A stretch of 64,000 nt of DNA, taken from contig CAJTOR010000003.1 of assembly GCA_910577675.1 (NCBI GenBank), positions 74,905-138,904 on the forward strand, written 5' to 3'. This document shows positions 25,512-34,057 of the stretch, in pieces. The notes under the pieces were generated by a model that was not told the DNA's origin, did no database searches, and saw only the letters and a list, made by a program, of their open reading frames with translations. The stretch is from an uncultured Lachnospiraceae bacterium. GTDB lineage: Bacteria > Bacillota > Clostridia > Lachnospirales > Lachnospiraceae. The translations under genes and the position numbers were made by a program. Each line of letters starts with the position of its first letter. The stretch's first letter is position 1.

Positions 25512-28364
25512 ATGGAAAAGAAAATAAAGAGGTGGGGGATAAAAAGCAGGTTTTTGCTGGTTTACACAGTACTTTTTTTGTTGATGGCGGTGGTGATCTT
25601 CCATTATTTCTGGGATGGGGATCGTACTTTTGTCTGGGCGCAGGACGGCTTAAAGCAGCATTACCGCGCGCTTTCTTACTACTCAAAATGGCTCAGGGAG
25701 CTTATCTTTCGCTTTTTTGGGCTGCGCGGGGGATTGCCCTTATACAGTTTCAGCATAGGTTATGGCTCGGATATCCTGACAACATTACATTATTATGCGA
25801 TAGGCGACCCGCTCAACCTTCTTTGCATATTTGTGCCGGAAAAATCCATGCTGTATCTGTATGAGTTTCTTATATTGCTCCGTTTCTATCTGGCGGGTAT
25901 AGCCTTTTCATACTATTGTTTTTATCGCGGGAAGGATTATTCCGCAAAAGAAAAGGGCGTGGTGGGAAAAGGGGCAGGATTTTGCTCCCCCGCGGTACTT
26001 ACCGGTGCGTTCCTCTATATTTTCTGCGGGTATGCGCTGTATGCAGGGGTGCGGCACCCGTATTTCCTCAACCCGATGATTTATCTGCCGCTTTTGCTTA
26101 CCGGGGTGGAGAAGATTTGGCGAAAGAAGAAACCGGGGCTGTTTATCGGCAGCGTATTTCTGGCTTCCATAAGCAATTTTTATTTCTTCTATATGCTGGC
26201 GATAATGGTGGCACTCTATGTTGTAATCCGCCTGTTTGCATCCCGCAGGGATCTGGGCTTTAAGAATTTCTTTTTGGAAATTATTAATCTGGCGGGGTAC
26301 GCGCTAATCGGTGTTATGGCGAGCGCTGTAATATTGCTGCCGGTCATCCTGGCATTCCTTACAAACTCAAGGCTTTCAAGCGGCTACCAGTTTGATTTTG
26401 TCTACAGCATCAGGTATTACGGGAGGCTGTTCGCCGATCTGCTGACCGTCGGGACACCGGGGAAATGGACTTTGTTGGGGTATGCGGTTCTGGTAGTCCC
26501 TTCCATATTTTCCTTGTTTTTGGGAACTTTTGAACCGTTGTGGGAGCGCAGGGGCAGGAAGGGGATTGCGGGCAGGAAGTGTGGCGGCTGCGAGGGGGAA
26601 AGGACGGTTTCGCGCGGCGCGCTGTTTGCAGGTTTTGTCCTGCTTGTACTGTTTTTGCTGCTCCCCGTGGCGGGGTATGCGATGAATGGGTTTGCCTATG
26701 TTGCCAACCGCTGGAGCTGGGCATTTAGTATGCTGCTTGCCTTTATTGTAGTGAGTGAGTGGGAGGCGCTTTTACATACGACGAAAAAGAGGCTGGCGGC
26801 GGTGGCGGGGCTTAGCATGTGCTACGCGGCAGTGTGCGTGCTCCTTAGAAAAAGTGCCGGGGTGGTTGGGAGAGCCAACCTCAAATTTTCCCTGTGTATG
26901 CTTGTTTTGTGCCTGGCGCTTTTTGCAGTATCTTTCTTTTATAGAAAAAAGAATATCGGGTATTTACTGTTTCTTTTGACATTGGTTAATCTGGGAGGGC
27001 TTGCCTATTTCAGGTATTCCAAAGAGCAAGTCAATTATATTTCCGAGTTTTGCAGGAGAAGTACATTTGAAAAAACACTTGCGACATCGGAAATCGGGGC
27101 GGTATCGTATGCATCCGGGGACAACAGCGAATTTTTCCGATATACCGGTCATGGGCTTGTGCAGAACTCAAATATTGGAACAGGACTTTCTGGAACGCAT
27201 TTTTATTGGAGCCTTGCAAATGGGAAAATATGGGAATTCTTTAAAGAACAGAACCTGATTGTAAATTCCAGTTACAATTATATGGGGCTTGATGACCGCG
27301 CGGCGCTGTGCGCCCTTGCAGGGGTCAGGTACTATGTGGTGAAAAAAAACAGGGCGGATTGTGTGCCTTACGGATATCAGGAAGTGGAACTGCCGACCGA
27401 ATTTAAGAAAAAATATCAGGTTTTTGAAAATCCTTTTGCACTCCCGCTAGGATATACTTATGAAAATTATATTCTGCGCAAAGATTACGAGGCACTTTCG
27501 CCAATTGAGAAACAGAGGGCACTTTTAAAGGGGCTTGTGCTTGCGGAAGATATGTACGGGGTTGATGGCTTTAAAGGGCTTATGCCCGATGTATCCACGC
27601 AGGAAATCCCCTGTACAAAGAGGGCGGGGGGCGAAGATATTGCCATTGAAGGCGACCTTCTTGTGGTAAAGAAGAAGGGGGCAAAGCTCCTCCTGGATTT
27701 TGTGTGTCCTGCGGACTGTGAAACCTATCTGCTGCTTGACGGTCTTAACTATGAATGGAAGGGGGAGGGCGCTTCACAGACAATGACAATCCGTGTGACG
27801 GCGCAGGATGATTTGGGGAACACCCTTGAGAAATCCCTGACATACAAGGGCGAATCCCATGCTTTTTACAACGGGAAGCATGATTATGCCATCAACCTGG
27901 GATATGGGGATAATAGGAAGATTTCCGTTTCCATAACCTTCCCAAAGGCGGGGCGCTATACAATCGGGCAGATCAGGATCGTGTGCCAGCCGCTTGATTA
28001 TTATAGGGAAGCGGTGGAAAACCTGCGGGCGCAGGGGCTTGTGCAAACAGATAAACATGATGATAACCAAGCCGCGGCAACAAACCGTATAACCGGGAAG
28101 ATCAGCCTGTCAGAACCGAAACTTTTGGCATTTGCAATCCCATATTCCCCGGGATTTAAGGTGTATGTGGACGGGGAGGAACAAAAACTTTTTCAGGCAA
28201 ATACAATGTACTGCGCCGTGTCAATAAAAGCGGGGGATCATGAGATAGAACTGCGTTACCGGACACCCGGACTTTTGGCGGGCGGGATAATCTCACTGGC
28301 CGGGATCGGTTTTTGGATAAAATGTGGAAGGGGTGTAAGGAAAGAAAAAAGAAGGGGCAGGTGA
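25512..28364 (+). CDS. YfhO-family integral membrane protein, 950 aa
   Basis: A large protein with about 12-13 predicted membrane segments in the first 560 residues and a beta-rich extracytoplasmic C-terminal part, the layout of YfhO (GT-C-like) proteins. The block DGLKQHYRALSYYSKWLRE after the first segment is characteristic, as is GSDILTTLHYYAIGDPLNLLC. Known YfhO proteins glycosylate lipoteichoic acid or export sugars; the acceptor here is unknown. It follows the FrhB-like gene by 112 bases on the same strand. Confidence 0.9.
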   Translation: MEKKIKRWGIKSRFLLVYTVLFLLMAVVIFHYFWDGDRTFVWAQDGLKQHYRALSYYSKWLRELIFRFFGLRGGLPLYSFSIGYGSDILTTLHYYAIGDPLNLLCIFVPEKSMLYLYEFLILLRFYLAGIAFSYYCFYRGKDYSAKEKGVVGKGAGFCSPAVLTGAFLYIFCGYALYAGVRHPYFLNPMIYLPLLLTGVEKIWRKKKPGLFIGSVFLASISNFYFFYMLAIMVALYVVIRLFASRRDLGFKNFFLEIINLAGYALIGVMASAVILLPVILAFLTNSRLSSGYQFDFVYSIRYYGRLFADLLTVGTPGKWTLLGYAVLVVPSIFSLFLGTFEPLWERRGRKGIAGRKCGGCEGERTVSRGALFAGFVLLVLFLLLPVAGYAMNGFAYVANRWSWAFSMLLAFIVVSEWEALLHTTKKRLAAVAGLSMCYAAVCVLLRKSAGVVGRANLKFSLCMLVLCLALFAVSFFYRKKNIGYLLFLLTLVNLGGLAYFRYSKEQVNYISEFCRRSTFEKTLATSEIGAVSYASGDNSEFFRYTGHGLVQNSNIGTGLSGTHFYWSLANGKIWEFFKEQNLIVNSSYNYMGLDDRAALCALAGVRYYVVKKNRADCVPYGYQEVELPTEFKKKYQVFENPFALPLGYTYENYILRKDYEALSPIEKQRALLKGLVLAEDMYGVDGFKGLMPDVSTQEIPCTKRAGGEDIAIEGDLLVVKKKGAKLLLDFVCPADCETYLLLDGLNYEWKGEGASQTMTIRVTAQDDLGNTLEKSLTYKGESHAFYNGKHDYAINLGYGDNRKISVSITFPKAGRYTIGQIRIVCQPLDYYREAVENLRAQGLVQTDKHDDNQAAATNRITGKISLSEPKLLAFAIPYSPGFKVYVDGEEQKLFQANTMYCAVSIKAGDHEIELRYRTPGLLAGGIISLAGIGFWIKCGRGVRKEKRRGR

Positions 28365-28400
28365 TTCTGCAAGTGGGAAGCATATTTTTTTGTTTCCCAC

Positions 28401-28449
28401 TTGATTTTTTGTATATATTGTATTATAATTAGTAATACAATATATACAA
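28401..28449 (+). promoter_or_regulatory. Promoter overlapped by a 17-bp inverted repeat operator
   Basis: -35 TTGATT (28401-28406), 17-base spacer, -10 TATAAT (28424-28429). An exact inverted repeat, TTGTATATATTGTATTA (28409-28425) and its complement (28433-28449), straddles the -10 box. This is where the GntR regulator encoded just downstream would bind to repress itself. Confidence 0.88.
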
Positions 28450-28472
28450 AAATAAAAAGAGGGGGTGTTTTC

Positions 28473-28877
28473 ATGGTTATTGCGATCAGGGAAGGGTCGG
28501 AGATACCGATTTACCAGCAGATACGCGACCAGATTGTGCAGGGGATTTCGGACGGCAGGTTGAAGGCAAATGAGCAGCTTCCCACGGTGCGCTCGCTCGC
28601 GGAGGAGGTTGGGATCAATTCGATGACGGTAAACAAGGCGTACCAGCTCCTAAAACAGCAGGGCTATATAATAGCCGACAGATGGAATGGGGCAAGGGTT
28701 TGCAGGAGTTTTGCAAAAGCGGGGCAGTTAAGTTTTGAAAGCAGGGAGCAGCTTTTGGTACTTGCCGCGGAGGCAAAGATCGGCGGCATGACGCTGGAGG
28801 AATTTTTAAACGAGTGCAGACAGTGCTATATGGGAAGTTCCACTGAGATGAAAAGTAAATGTGCGGGAGCGTTTTAG
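28473..28877 (+). CDS. GntR-family (YtrA-type) transcriptional regulator, 134 aa
   Basis: A winged-helix GntR domain (IYQQIRDQIVQGISDGRLKA and LPTVRSLAEEVGINSMTVNKAYQLL) with only a short C-terminal tail, which is the YtrA subfamily. Such regulators usually repress their own operon, which encodes transport or membrane-stress proteins. ATG 28473 has GAGGGGGTG upstream and the long inverted repeat just before it. The next gene is a membrane protein 34 bases downstream. Confidence 0.92.
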   Translation: MVIAIREGSEIPIYQQIRDQIVQGISDGRLKANEQLPTVRSLAEEVGINSMTVNKAYQLLKQQGYIIADRWNGARVCRSFAKAGQLSFESREQLLVLAAEAKIGGMTLEEFLNECRQCYMGSSTEMKSKCAGAF

Positions 28878-28911
28878 CAGGAAGGGAACTTATTGGAAGG
28901 GAGTGAAGTTT

Positions 28912-30381
28912 ATGTTATTTAATATTATTATGTTTGTTGGTATGTACCCGGTTGTTTTCATTATGTATTTTGTGCTGAAATTAAACGTGGAGAACCGTGG
29001 CGGCACAGTTTTTGGGCTCTGTGTGCCAAAGGATAAGGATTTTGCTGAGGAATTTTACGGGCAGGTGAACCAGAGGAAGGAGTGGTATCAGTACAGGATG
29101 AAGCAGATATTACTCTTACTGTTAGTGCTTCCATTAATCACATTAAAAATTCCCTATGTGTCCTTACAGTTCACATTCTGGATGTTCTGGCTGGTCGGGG
29201 GGATTGTGCTTATGGAGCTGCCGACTGTCCGTGTAAACCGGGAATTAAAGGCTTTTAAGAAAAAGAAGCGGGCTGAAATGCTTTTAAAACAGGAAAGTGA
29301 GATTGCTGAAAGCGGGGGAAGTGACAAAAAATCCGATTATGTAAGGCTGGTGGAATTAAGTGAGGCGGGACAGGTGCGCAAAACCAGGCTGCTGCCGTTT
29401 TTGGTGCCGACACTGTTAAGTGCGGCGGCTGTTATCTACAGTTTTTTGCAGAGTGGGGAACATGGGAGGAGGCAGATGGTTTTTGTAGTCCTGCTTTTTG
29501 CCCTGTGCACCCCGATGTTTTATATGATGGCAAGCTGGATGGACCGGCAGAGGACGGCAGTAGTCAGCTATGAAAGTGAAGTAAATGTGAATTATGCCCG
29601 CGCCAAAAAACAGATCTGGAACCGGGTTTGGCTTATGTGCGCATGGGTGAACACTGTATTTACCATATTTTCTGCTTTCGTGCTGGGAAACGATAGTATT
29701 TCGTCCATGTGGCTGATTTGGGGTATGATTTTATATATGCTTCTCACCCTGCTTGGCGCACTGTATGCCGTAAGGAAGGTAAACCGCCTTGAAAGGCGCT
29801 ACGAGAAAAAAATTGACCCGCTGTTAAATGATGAAGATGACGACTGTTGGATTTTGGGGATGTTTTATTACAACAAGGCGGACAGGAGAACCTTTGTTGA
29901 AACAAGGATTGGCTGCGGGATGAATACCAATATGGCAACTCCGCTTGGCAAGATGACTACGGCGTTGGGTGCAATTGCGATTCTATCCCTGCCGGTGATT
30001 TGTATATGGATGATGTTTCTCGAGTTTACGCCGCTAAAACTTAATGTACAGGAAAATTATCTGGTGGCGGAACAGTTAAAAACAGATTACAGGATTGCCC
30101 TGTCCGATATCAGAGAGCCTGAACTTGTGGATAGCCTGCCTGAGATGTCAAAAAATGTTGGCACGGGGATGGATAATCTGTATAAGGGAAATTGGCATAT
30201 TACCTATAACGGCGATTGTGAGGTATTCCTGAATCCGAAAAACCATCTGTTTATAAAATTTACCGTGGACGGGGAACTTTATTATATGAGTGCGGCGGAT
30301 GATAAGGAAACGAGGGCGGTATATGAGGAACTGACGGCCAGGTTGGGCACTTTGGCAAAGAAACAGCCGCCTTTAGAATAG
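28912..30381 (+). CDS. Integral membrane protein of DUF1648/DUF5808 type, 489 aa
   Basis: Multiple membrane segments (about 1-20, 80-125, 165-210, 235-290, 365-390) and a C-terminal soluble part. The VFGLCVPKDKDF block near the N-terminus and its position after a YtrA-type GntR gene match proteins labelled DUF1648/DUF5808 in clostridia. The function is unknown; co-regulation with the GntR gene suggests membrane or envelope stress. ATG 28912 follows GAAGGGAGTG. Confidence 0.75.
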   Translation: MLFNIIMFVGMYPVVFIMYFVLKLNVENRGGTVFGLCVPKDKDFAEEFYGQVNQRKEWYQYRMKQILLLLLVLPLITLKIPYVSLQFTFWMFWLVGGIVLMELPTVRVNRELKAFKKKKRAEMLLKQESEIAESGGSDKKSDYVRLVELSEAGQVRKTRLLPFLVPTLLSAAAVIYSFLQSGEHGRRQMVFVVLLFALCTPMFYMMASWMDRQRTAVVSYESEVNVNYARAKKQIWNRVWLMCAWVNTVFTIFSAFVLGNDSISSMWLIWGMILYMLLTLLGALYAVRKVNRLERRYEKKIDPLLNDEDDDCWILGMFYYNKADRRTFVETRIGCGMNTNMATPLGKMTTALGAIAILSLPVICIWMMFLEFTPLKLNVQENYLVAEQLKTDYRIALSDIREPELVDSLPEMSKNVGTGMDNLYKGNWHITYNGDCEVFLNPKNHLFIKFTVDGELYYMSAADDKETRAVYEELTARLGTLAKKQPPLE

Positions 30382-30477
30382 ATAAGGGGGGAGGGAGGAA
30401 GTATTTGGCAGGATTGACGGGGGCAGCAGAAGATGCTACAATGGGGAGGAAGAAAAAAGGAGGCGGGATGGAATACA

Positions 30478-31143
30478 ATGAAATACAAGCTTGTTATCTT
30501 TGATTTGGACGGAACGATTTTAAATACCTTAGATGATCTGGCGGACAGCACTAATTTTGCGCTTATGGAAAACGGGCTGCCCGCCCGCACGGTGGAGCAG
30601 GTGCGCTGCTTTGTGGGAAACGGTATACGGAAGCTGATTGAGCGGGCGGTGCCAAAGGGAAGCAGTGAAGAATTAATTGACTGCGTGCATAAAAGTTTTA
30701 CAGAGCATTACAGGGTGCATTGCGCGGATAAGACAAAGCCTTATGAGGGGATTGTGGACGTAATAAAAGCGCTGAGGAAAGCGGGACTTAAAACTGCGGT
30801 GGTGTCCAACAAAGCGGATTATGGGGTGCAGACTTTATGCGGGGATTATTTTCCGGAAATGTTTGATTTTGCGGTTGGGGAGCGCCAAAACATCCGGCGC
30901 AAGCCCTGCCCCGATTCGGTGAACGAGGTGTTAGGAAAGCTTGATGTGGGGCGGGAGGATGCGGTCTATATCGGGGATTCCGACGTGGATATCGAAACGG
31001 CAAAAAACGCGGGGATTTTCTGCATCAGTGTAACATGGGGCTTTCGGGATCGGGAATTTTTAGTGAGCCACGGCGGTGTGCGGTTTGTGGATAAGCCGGA
31101 AGAGCTTTACAGGGAAATCTGCGGCACCCCGATGGAACGATAA
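30478..31143 (+). CDS. HAD-family phosphatase, phosphoglycolate phosphatase-like
   Basis: HAD motifs: I = VIFDLDGTILN (nucleophile Asp), II = VVSNKAD, III/IV = RRKPCPD ... YIGDSDVDIETAKNAG. The alpha-helical cap (C1) and length (221 aa) match Gph-type phosphatases, but the substrate cannot be fixed from sequence. ATG 30478 overlaps a tiny frame starting at 30468 (MEYNEIQACYL) that sits better relative to AAGGAGG, so coupled initiation is possible. Confidence 0.88.
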   Translation: MKYKLVIFDLDGTILNTLDDLADSTNFALMENGLPARTVEQVRCFVGNGIRKLIERAVPKGSSEELIDCVHKSFTEHYRVHCADKTKPYEGIVDVIKALRKAGLKTAVVSNKADYGVQTLCGDYFPEMFDFAVGERQNIRRKPCPDSVNEVLGKLDVGREDAVYIGDSDVDIETAKNAGIFCISVTWGFRDREFLVSHGGVRFVDKPEELYREICGTPMER

Positions 31144-31234
31144 GAAATGTGGGGTATGGCGGTTGCTATGCCCAACATTTTTTATGTGAATTATGAGATA
31201 GTGTGTTATAATTGATTTTATGAAGGTGGGAATA

Positions 31235-31408
31235 ATGAAAATTTTAGCAATAGGTGGTACTAGGTTTTTTGGCATACATATGGTAAATGAACTATTGGCT
31301 AAAGGTCATGATGTCACAATTGCTACAAGGGGGAAAGCAGCCGATGAATGTGGAAACCGAGTGCGGCGGATTTGTATGGGCAGAAAGAGAAGTTTTTTTG
31401 CCTTGTAG
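31235..31408 (+). pseudogene. Truncated NAD-dependent epimerase
   Basis: The frame begins MKILAIGGTRFFGIHMVNELLAKGHDVTIATRG, an intact Rossmann start (GGTRFFG) of extended SDR/epimerase proteins. It then loses resemblance after about 36 residues and stops at 31408. The full enzyme is about 300 residues, so this is a fragment joined to unrelated sequence. A companion frame at 31348 begins inside it. Confidence 0.8.
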
Positions 31409-31482
31409 AAACCGGAGGAAGGATAATAGTAAGAAGACGGACGTTGGAGGGGAAGGACTATGTATCAATTAGAGGTGCCTAA
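31348..31482 (+). CDS. Small open frame or gene remnant, 44 aa
   Basis: The frame MWKPSAADLYGQKEKFFCLV continues to RRRTLEGKDYVSIRGA and stops at 31482. Its composition (YGQKEKFF, LEGKDYVSI) looks like real protein rather than noise, but no family is recognised. It overlaps both the epimerase fragment and the start of the next gene, so it may be the C-terminal scrap of a deleted gene. Confidence 0.35.
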   Translation: MWKPSAADLYGQKEKFFCLVETGGRIIVRRRTLEGKDYVSIRGA

Positions 31483-32479
31483 AGTGTTAAAAAGAGGTGA
31501 CACGATTGCTTTGATATCTATTTCGGGTGGCAGGGCAGGTGATGAGGATATGCTTTACAGATATGAAGCAGGCAAAAGGCGATTGGAGGAAATATGGGGA
31601 GTTCATGTGATCCCAACACCGAACGCGTTGGCGGGCAGCAATTTTTTATATGAACATCCGGAAAAGAGAGCTGAAGATTTAATGTGGGCGATGCAGGATA
31701 AAGAGATAAATGGAATTATTTGTATGATGGGTGGTGATGATTCTTACAGAGTGCTTCCATACATAGATTTAAATGTAATAAAAAATAATCCAAAGGTATT
31801 TATGGGATATTCAGACATTACTTCGTGGATGGCGGTCTTTGCAAAAGCTGGTATAAGAGCTTACTATGGCCCTAATTTATTAACACCGATTGCCCAACCT
31901 GTGGCATTAGATAATTATACAAAAGAAGCGATATCAAAATGTTTATTTTCTACTGAAACGGTCGGTGATGTACCAGCTTGCCCAGAATACACAAATATTG
32001 AATGGAGAAATATTGGAAAAGATGAAATTAAGTGGGTATCCAATACTGGTTATAGATTGGTACAGGGAAGTGGAGTTGTACAAGGAAGAATTTTTGGGGG
32101 ATGTGCAGGACCATTGCGGCAGATTATGGGAACCGAATTTTTTCCAGGCCAGGATTTTTTTAAGGATTGTATTATTATGTTGGAGATCGGCTCACCGTAT
32201 AGAAGTGTTTTGGCGGGGCTGCATGAACTTAGGGCATTGGACGCAGCAGGAATGTTTAGACATGCGGCAGGAATAATTACTGGTCAGTTAAGCGAGGAAG
32301 AAGAAAACATGCTGGTTAAGTTTTTGAAGTATGAAGCACGTCGGGAAGATATTCCAGTATTATCAAATATTGATTTTGTTCATAGAACACCAATGACTGT
32401 TGTTCCGATGGGGGCAATGGCGGAGATTGATTGCAGCTGCGCAAAATTCAAGATTATGGAGCCTGGAGTAGTTGAATAG
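31460..32479 (+). CDS. S66-family (MccF/LdcA-like) carboxypeptidase, 339 aa
   Basis: Serine peptidase of the LD-carboxypeptidase/MccF group. The nucleophile Ser is in VFMGYSDIT, the Glu in IIMLEIGSPYRS and the catalytic His in NIDFVHRTPMTVVPMG. LdcA-like members trim murein tetrapeptides; MccF-like members inactivate microcin C-type antibiotics. The C-terminal layout suggests the MccF branch, but this is not decisive. It lies in an A+T-rich accessory stretch. GGAGGGGAAGG precedes the ATG. Confidence 0.88.
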   Translation: MYQLEVPKVLKRGDTIALISISGGRAGDEDMLYRYEAGKRRLEEIWGVHVIPTPNALAGSNFLYEHPEKRAEDLMWAMQDKEINGIICMMGGDDSYRVLPYIDLNVIKNNPKVFMGYSDITSWMAVFAKAGIRAYYGPNLLTPIAQPVALDNYTKEAISKCLFSTETVGDVPACPEYTNIEWRNIGKDEIKWVSNTGYRLVQGSGVVQGRIFGGCAGPLRQIMGTEFFPGQDFFKDCIIMLEIGSPYRSVLAGLHELRALDAAGMFRHAAGIITGQLSEEEENMLVKFLKYEARREDIPVLSNIDFVHRTPMTVVPMGAMAEIDCSCAKFKIMEPGVVE

Positions 32480-32597
32480 GGAAGGGAATGATATGTAGTT
32501 TTGAGTTTCTGTACATTAATTATAACCGATGAAATCCCTGATTGAGCAGCAAGTCTTTATTTTGTAAAAGTGGATTTCCAATTTTTCAGAGATTTGC

Positions 32598-32603
32598 TAT
32601 AAT
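32598..32603 (+). promoter_or_regulatory. -10-like box before the first 73-bp repeat
   Basis: A perfect TATAAT at 32598-32603 lies 7 bases before the repeat at 32610. The matching -35 is weak (TTTCCA at 17 bases spacing), so the call is tentative. Confidence 0.35.
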
Positions 32604-32609
32604 AAATGC

Positions 32610-32682
32610 GTGGCAATATTTTGGCAATAGAAAATCAGCAAGCCAAATATAGATGTAATTGATGTAAAAATGGGCGTGTATT
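32610..32682 (+). repeat. 73-bp repeat, copy A (upstream of the phosphorylase)
   Basis: Matches 37994-38066 at about 92% (roughly 6 differences) in the same orientation. It contains atattttggc and gccaaatat, which can pair. Farther on, ggcgtgt near 32672 can pair with acacgcc near 32722, so the whole could be a structured RNA leader. Weak similarity continues to about 32730. Confidence 0.9.
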
Positions 32683-32749
32683 AGAAAAGGACTTAAATTA
32701 AAATAATTAAGAATGGTAAAGGACACGCCGGATATGAAGGAGATAGTGA

Positions 32750-33547
32750 ATGACGGACAGGTTAAAAGCAGTTTTGGACAATTTGCATAAGTATAATATG
32801 GAGGGGCTGGCAAAGATTAATTTCGGACTGACGGACGATGTGGTCTATGATGCCCTGGTGGTCGCTCCATCCTACAGCCCCGGTAAAATACTTAAAGACA
32901 ACAGTTTCCGGTATACGGAATTAGGCTCGCAAAGTTATTGTCAGGGTTTTCTAGTGGAGAAGGACGGATTGAAGATCGCATGGATCAAAACGGCGGCTGG
33001 GGGCTGTAATATGTTGGATTATCTGCTGATCTGCGGCGAGCTTCGATTTCGCAAGCTTATATTTGCGGGGGCGGTGGGCGCGCTGAAAGAGGAATTTAAC
33101 ATAGGAGATGTGTGTACACCCAGCTTTTCAGTGGCGGGGACGCTTGCAAATACATATTTAAAAGAGAGCATCAGGGATTATGTCCCTTTTGAGAGGGTAT
33201 ATCCTGACAAAGACTATGTGGCAAGGGTGCGTAAGCTGGCGGCGGAAAATGGCTATTCCATTAAGGAAGCCAGCGTTTTCTGTACCGACTCCATTGCCAT
33301 GGAATACACGCATCTGGATGAGATCAGATCCTTTGACACGGATTTAATTGAGATGGAAACCTCCACCTTTTATGCCATTGCTGAAATAATGGATATTCCT
33401 GCGGTGGCACTGCTGGTGGTTTCAGATAATTCGGCAACAGGAGTCCCTCTTGTGGGAAGAAGCGAAGAGATACAGAGGAAATATGAATATTCCAGGTGTC
33501 AGGTTCTGTCGGATATAATTTACAGGATTGCGAAGATGAAGGTGTGA
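32750..33547 (+). CDS. Nucleoside phosphorylase (PNP/UDP family), 265 aa
   Basis: A trimer/hexamer-type nucleoside phosphorylase fold: phosphate-binding GAVGALKEEFNIGDV, the C-terminal LIEMETSTFYAIAEIMDIPAVALLVVSDNSATG, and the Glu/Asp residues for ribose and base contacts. Which nucleoside it cleaves is not readable. It is alone, with repeat copy A just upstream and transposase debris downstream. AAGGAGATAGTG precedes the ATG. Confidence 0.85.
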   Translation: MTDRLKAVLDNLHKYNMEGLAKINFGLTDDVVYDALVVAPSYSPGKILKDNSFRYTELGSQSYCQGFLVEKDGLKIAWIKTAAGGCNMLDYLLICGELRFRKLIFAGAVGALKEEFNIGDVCTPSFSVAGTLANTYLKESIRDYVPFERVYPDKDYVARVRKLAAENGYSIKEASVFCTDSIAMEYTHLDEIRSFDTDLIEMETSTFYAIAEIMDIPAVALLVVSDNSATGVPLVGRSEEIQRKYEYSRCQVLSDIIYRIAKMKV

Positions 33548-33675
33548 TGCATCTGGAATCCGTGTGGTGAAGTGCAATACGGGCGGGGGATAAAGAAAAA
33601 CAATAATACAATCCACAGTCTGATGGGGAATATAAAAAGATATGGACGAATGAACATTGATAGAGGGGGTTGAGT

Positions 33676-33930
33676 ATGATCTGGAACTCCCCCAATGGAA
33701 TCCCATCCCATGATACAATGCAGAGGGTTTTTGCCATAGGACTGCCAGAATTTCTTGAAACGTTCTAGAAACGGTGGGACGAGATGATAAACAGCGGTGG
33801 GGGAGTAAATGCAGGAGGCAGTTTGCAATTGACGGGAAGCCCCAAAGGGAATGGTGGCAGGGGGTGGAAGGTAAACCATATCGTTAGTGCTGTGGAACAT
33901 ATTCCTGCGGTTGGCGTGGTGAATGAATAA
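33676..33930 (+). pseudogene. ISAs1-family transposase remnant
   Basis: The in-frame translation reads NGIPSHDTMQRVFAIGLPEF, an amber stop, KRWDEMINSGG, and later GWKVNHIVSAVEH. These are the well-known ISAs1 (H-repeat-associated) transposase blocks (PSHDTxxRVF and KxNHIVSAV) in the right order. Large internal pieces are missing and a TAG interrupts the frame, so it is dead. It ends just before the promoter of the nitrilase-fold gene. Confidence 0.82.
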
Positions 33931-33937
33931 AAGTTGG

Positions 33938-33966
33938 TTTACTATTTGTCCATCATATGCTATAAT
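33938..33966 (+). promoter_or_regulatory. Promoter of the nitrilase cassette
   Basis: -35 TTTACT (33938-33943), 17-base spacer, -10 TATAAT (33961-33966). The next start codons are ATG 33995 and ATG 34058. Confidence 0.72.
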
Positions 33967-34057
33967 CAGTACTAATTAAAGATTTTTTTGGTCATTGGAA
34001 TGTTATGCAATAGAACAAAGAATGATCGTGATGTTCTTTTGGGGGAATTGGATCATT

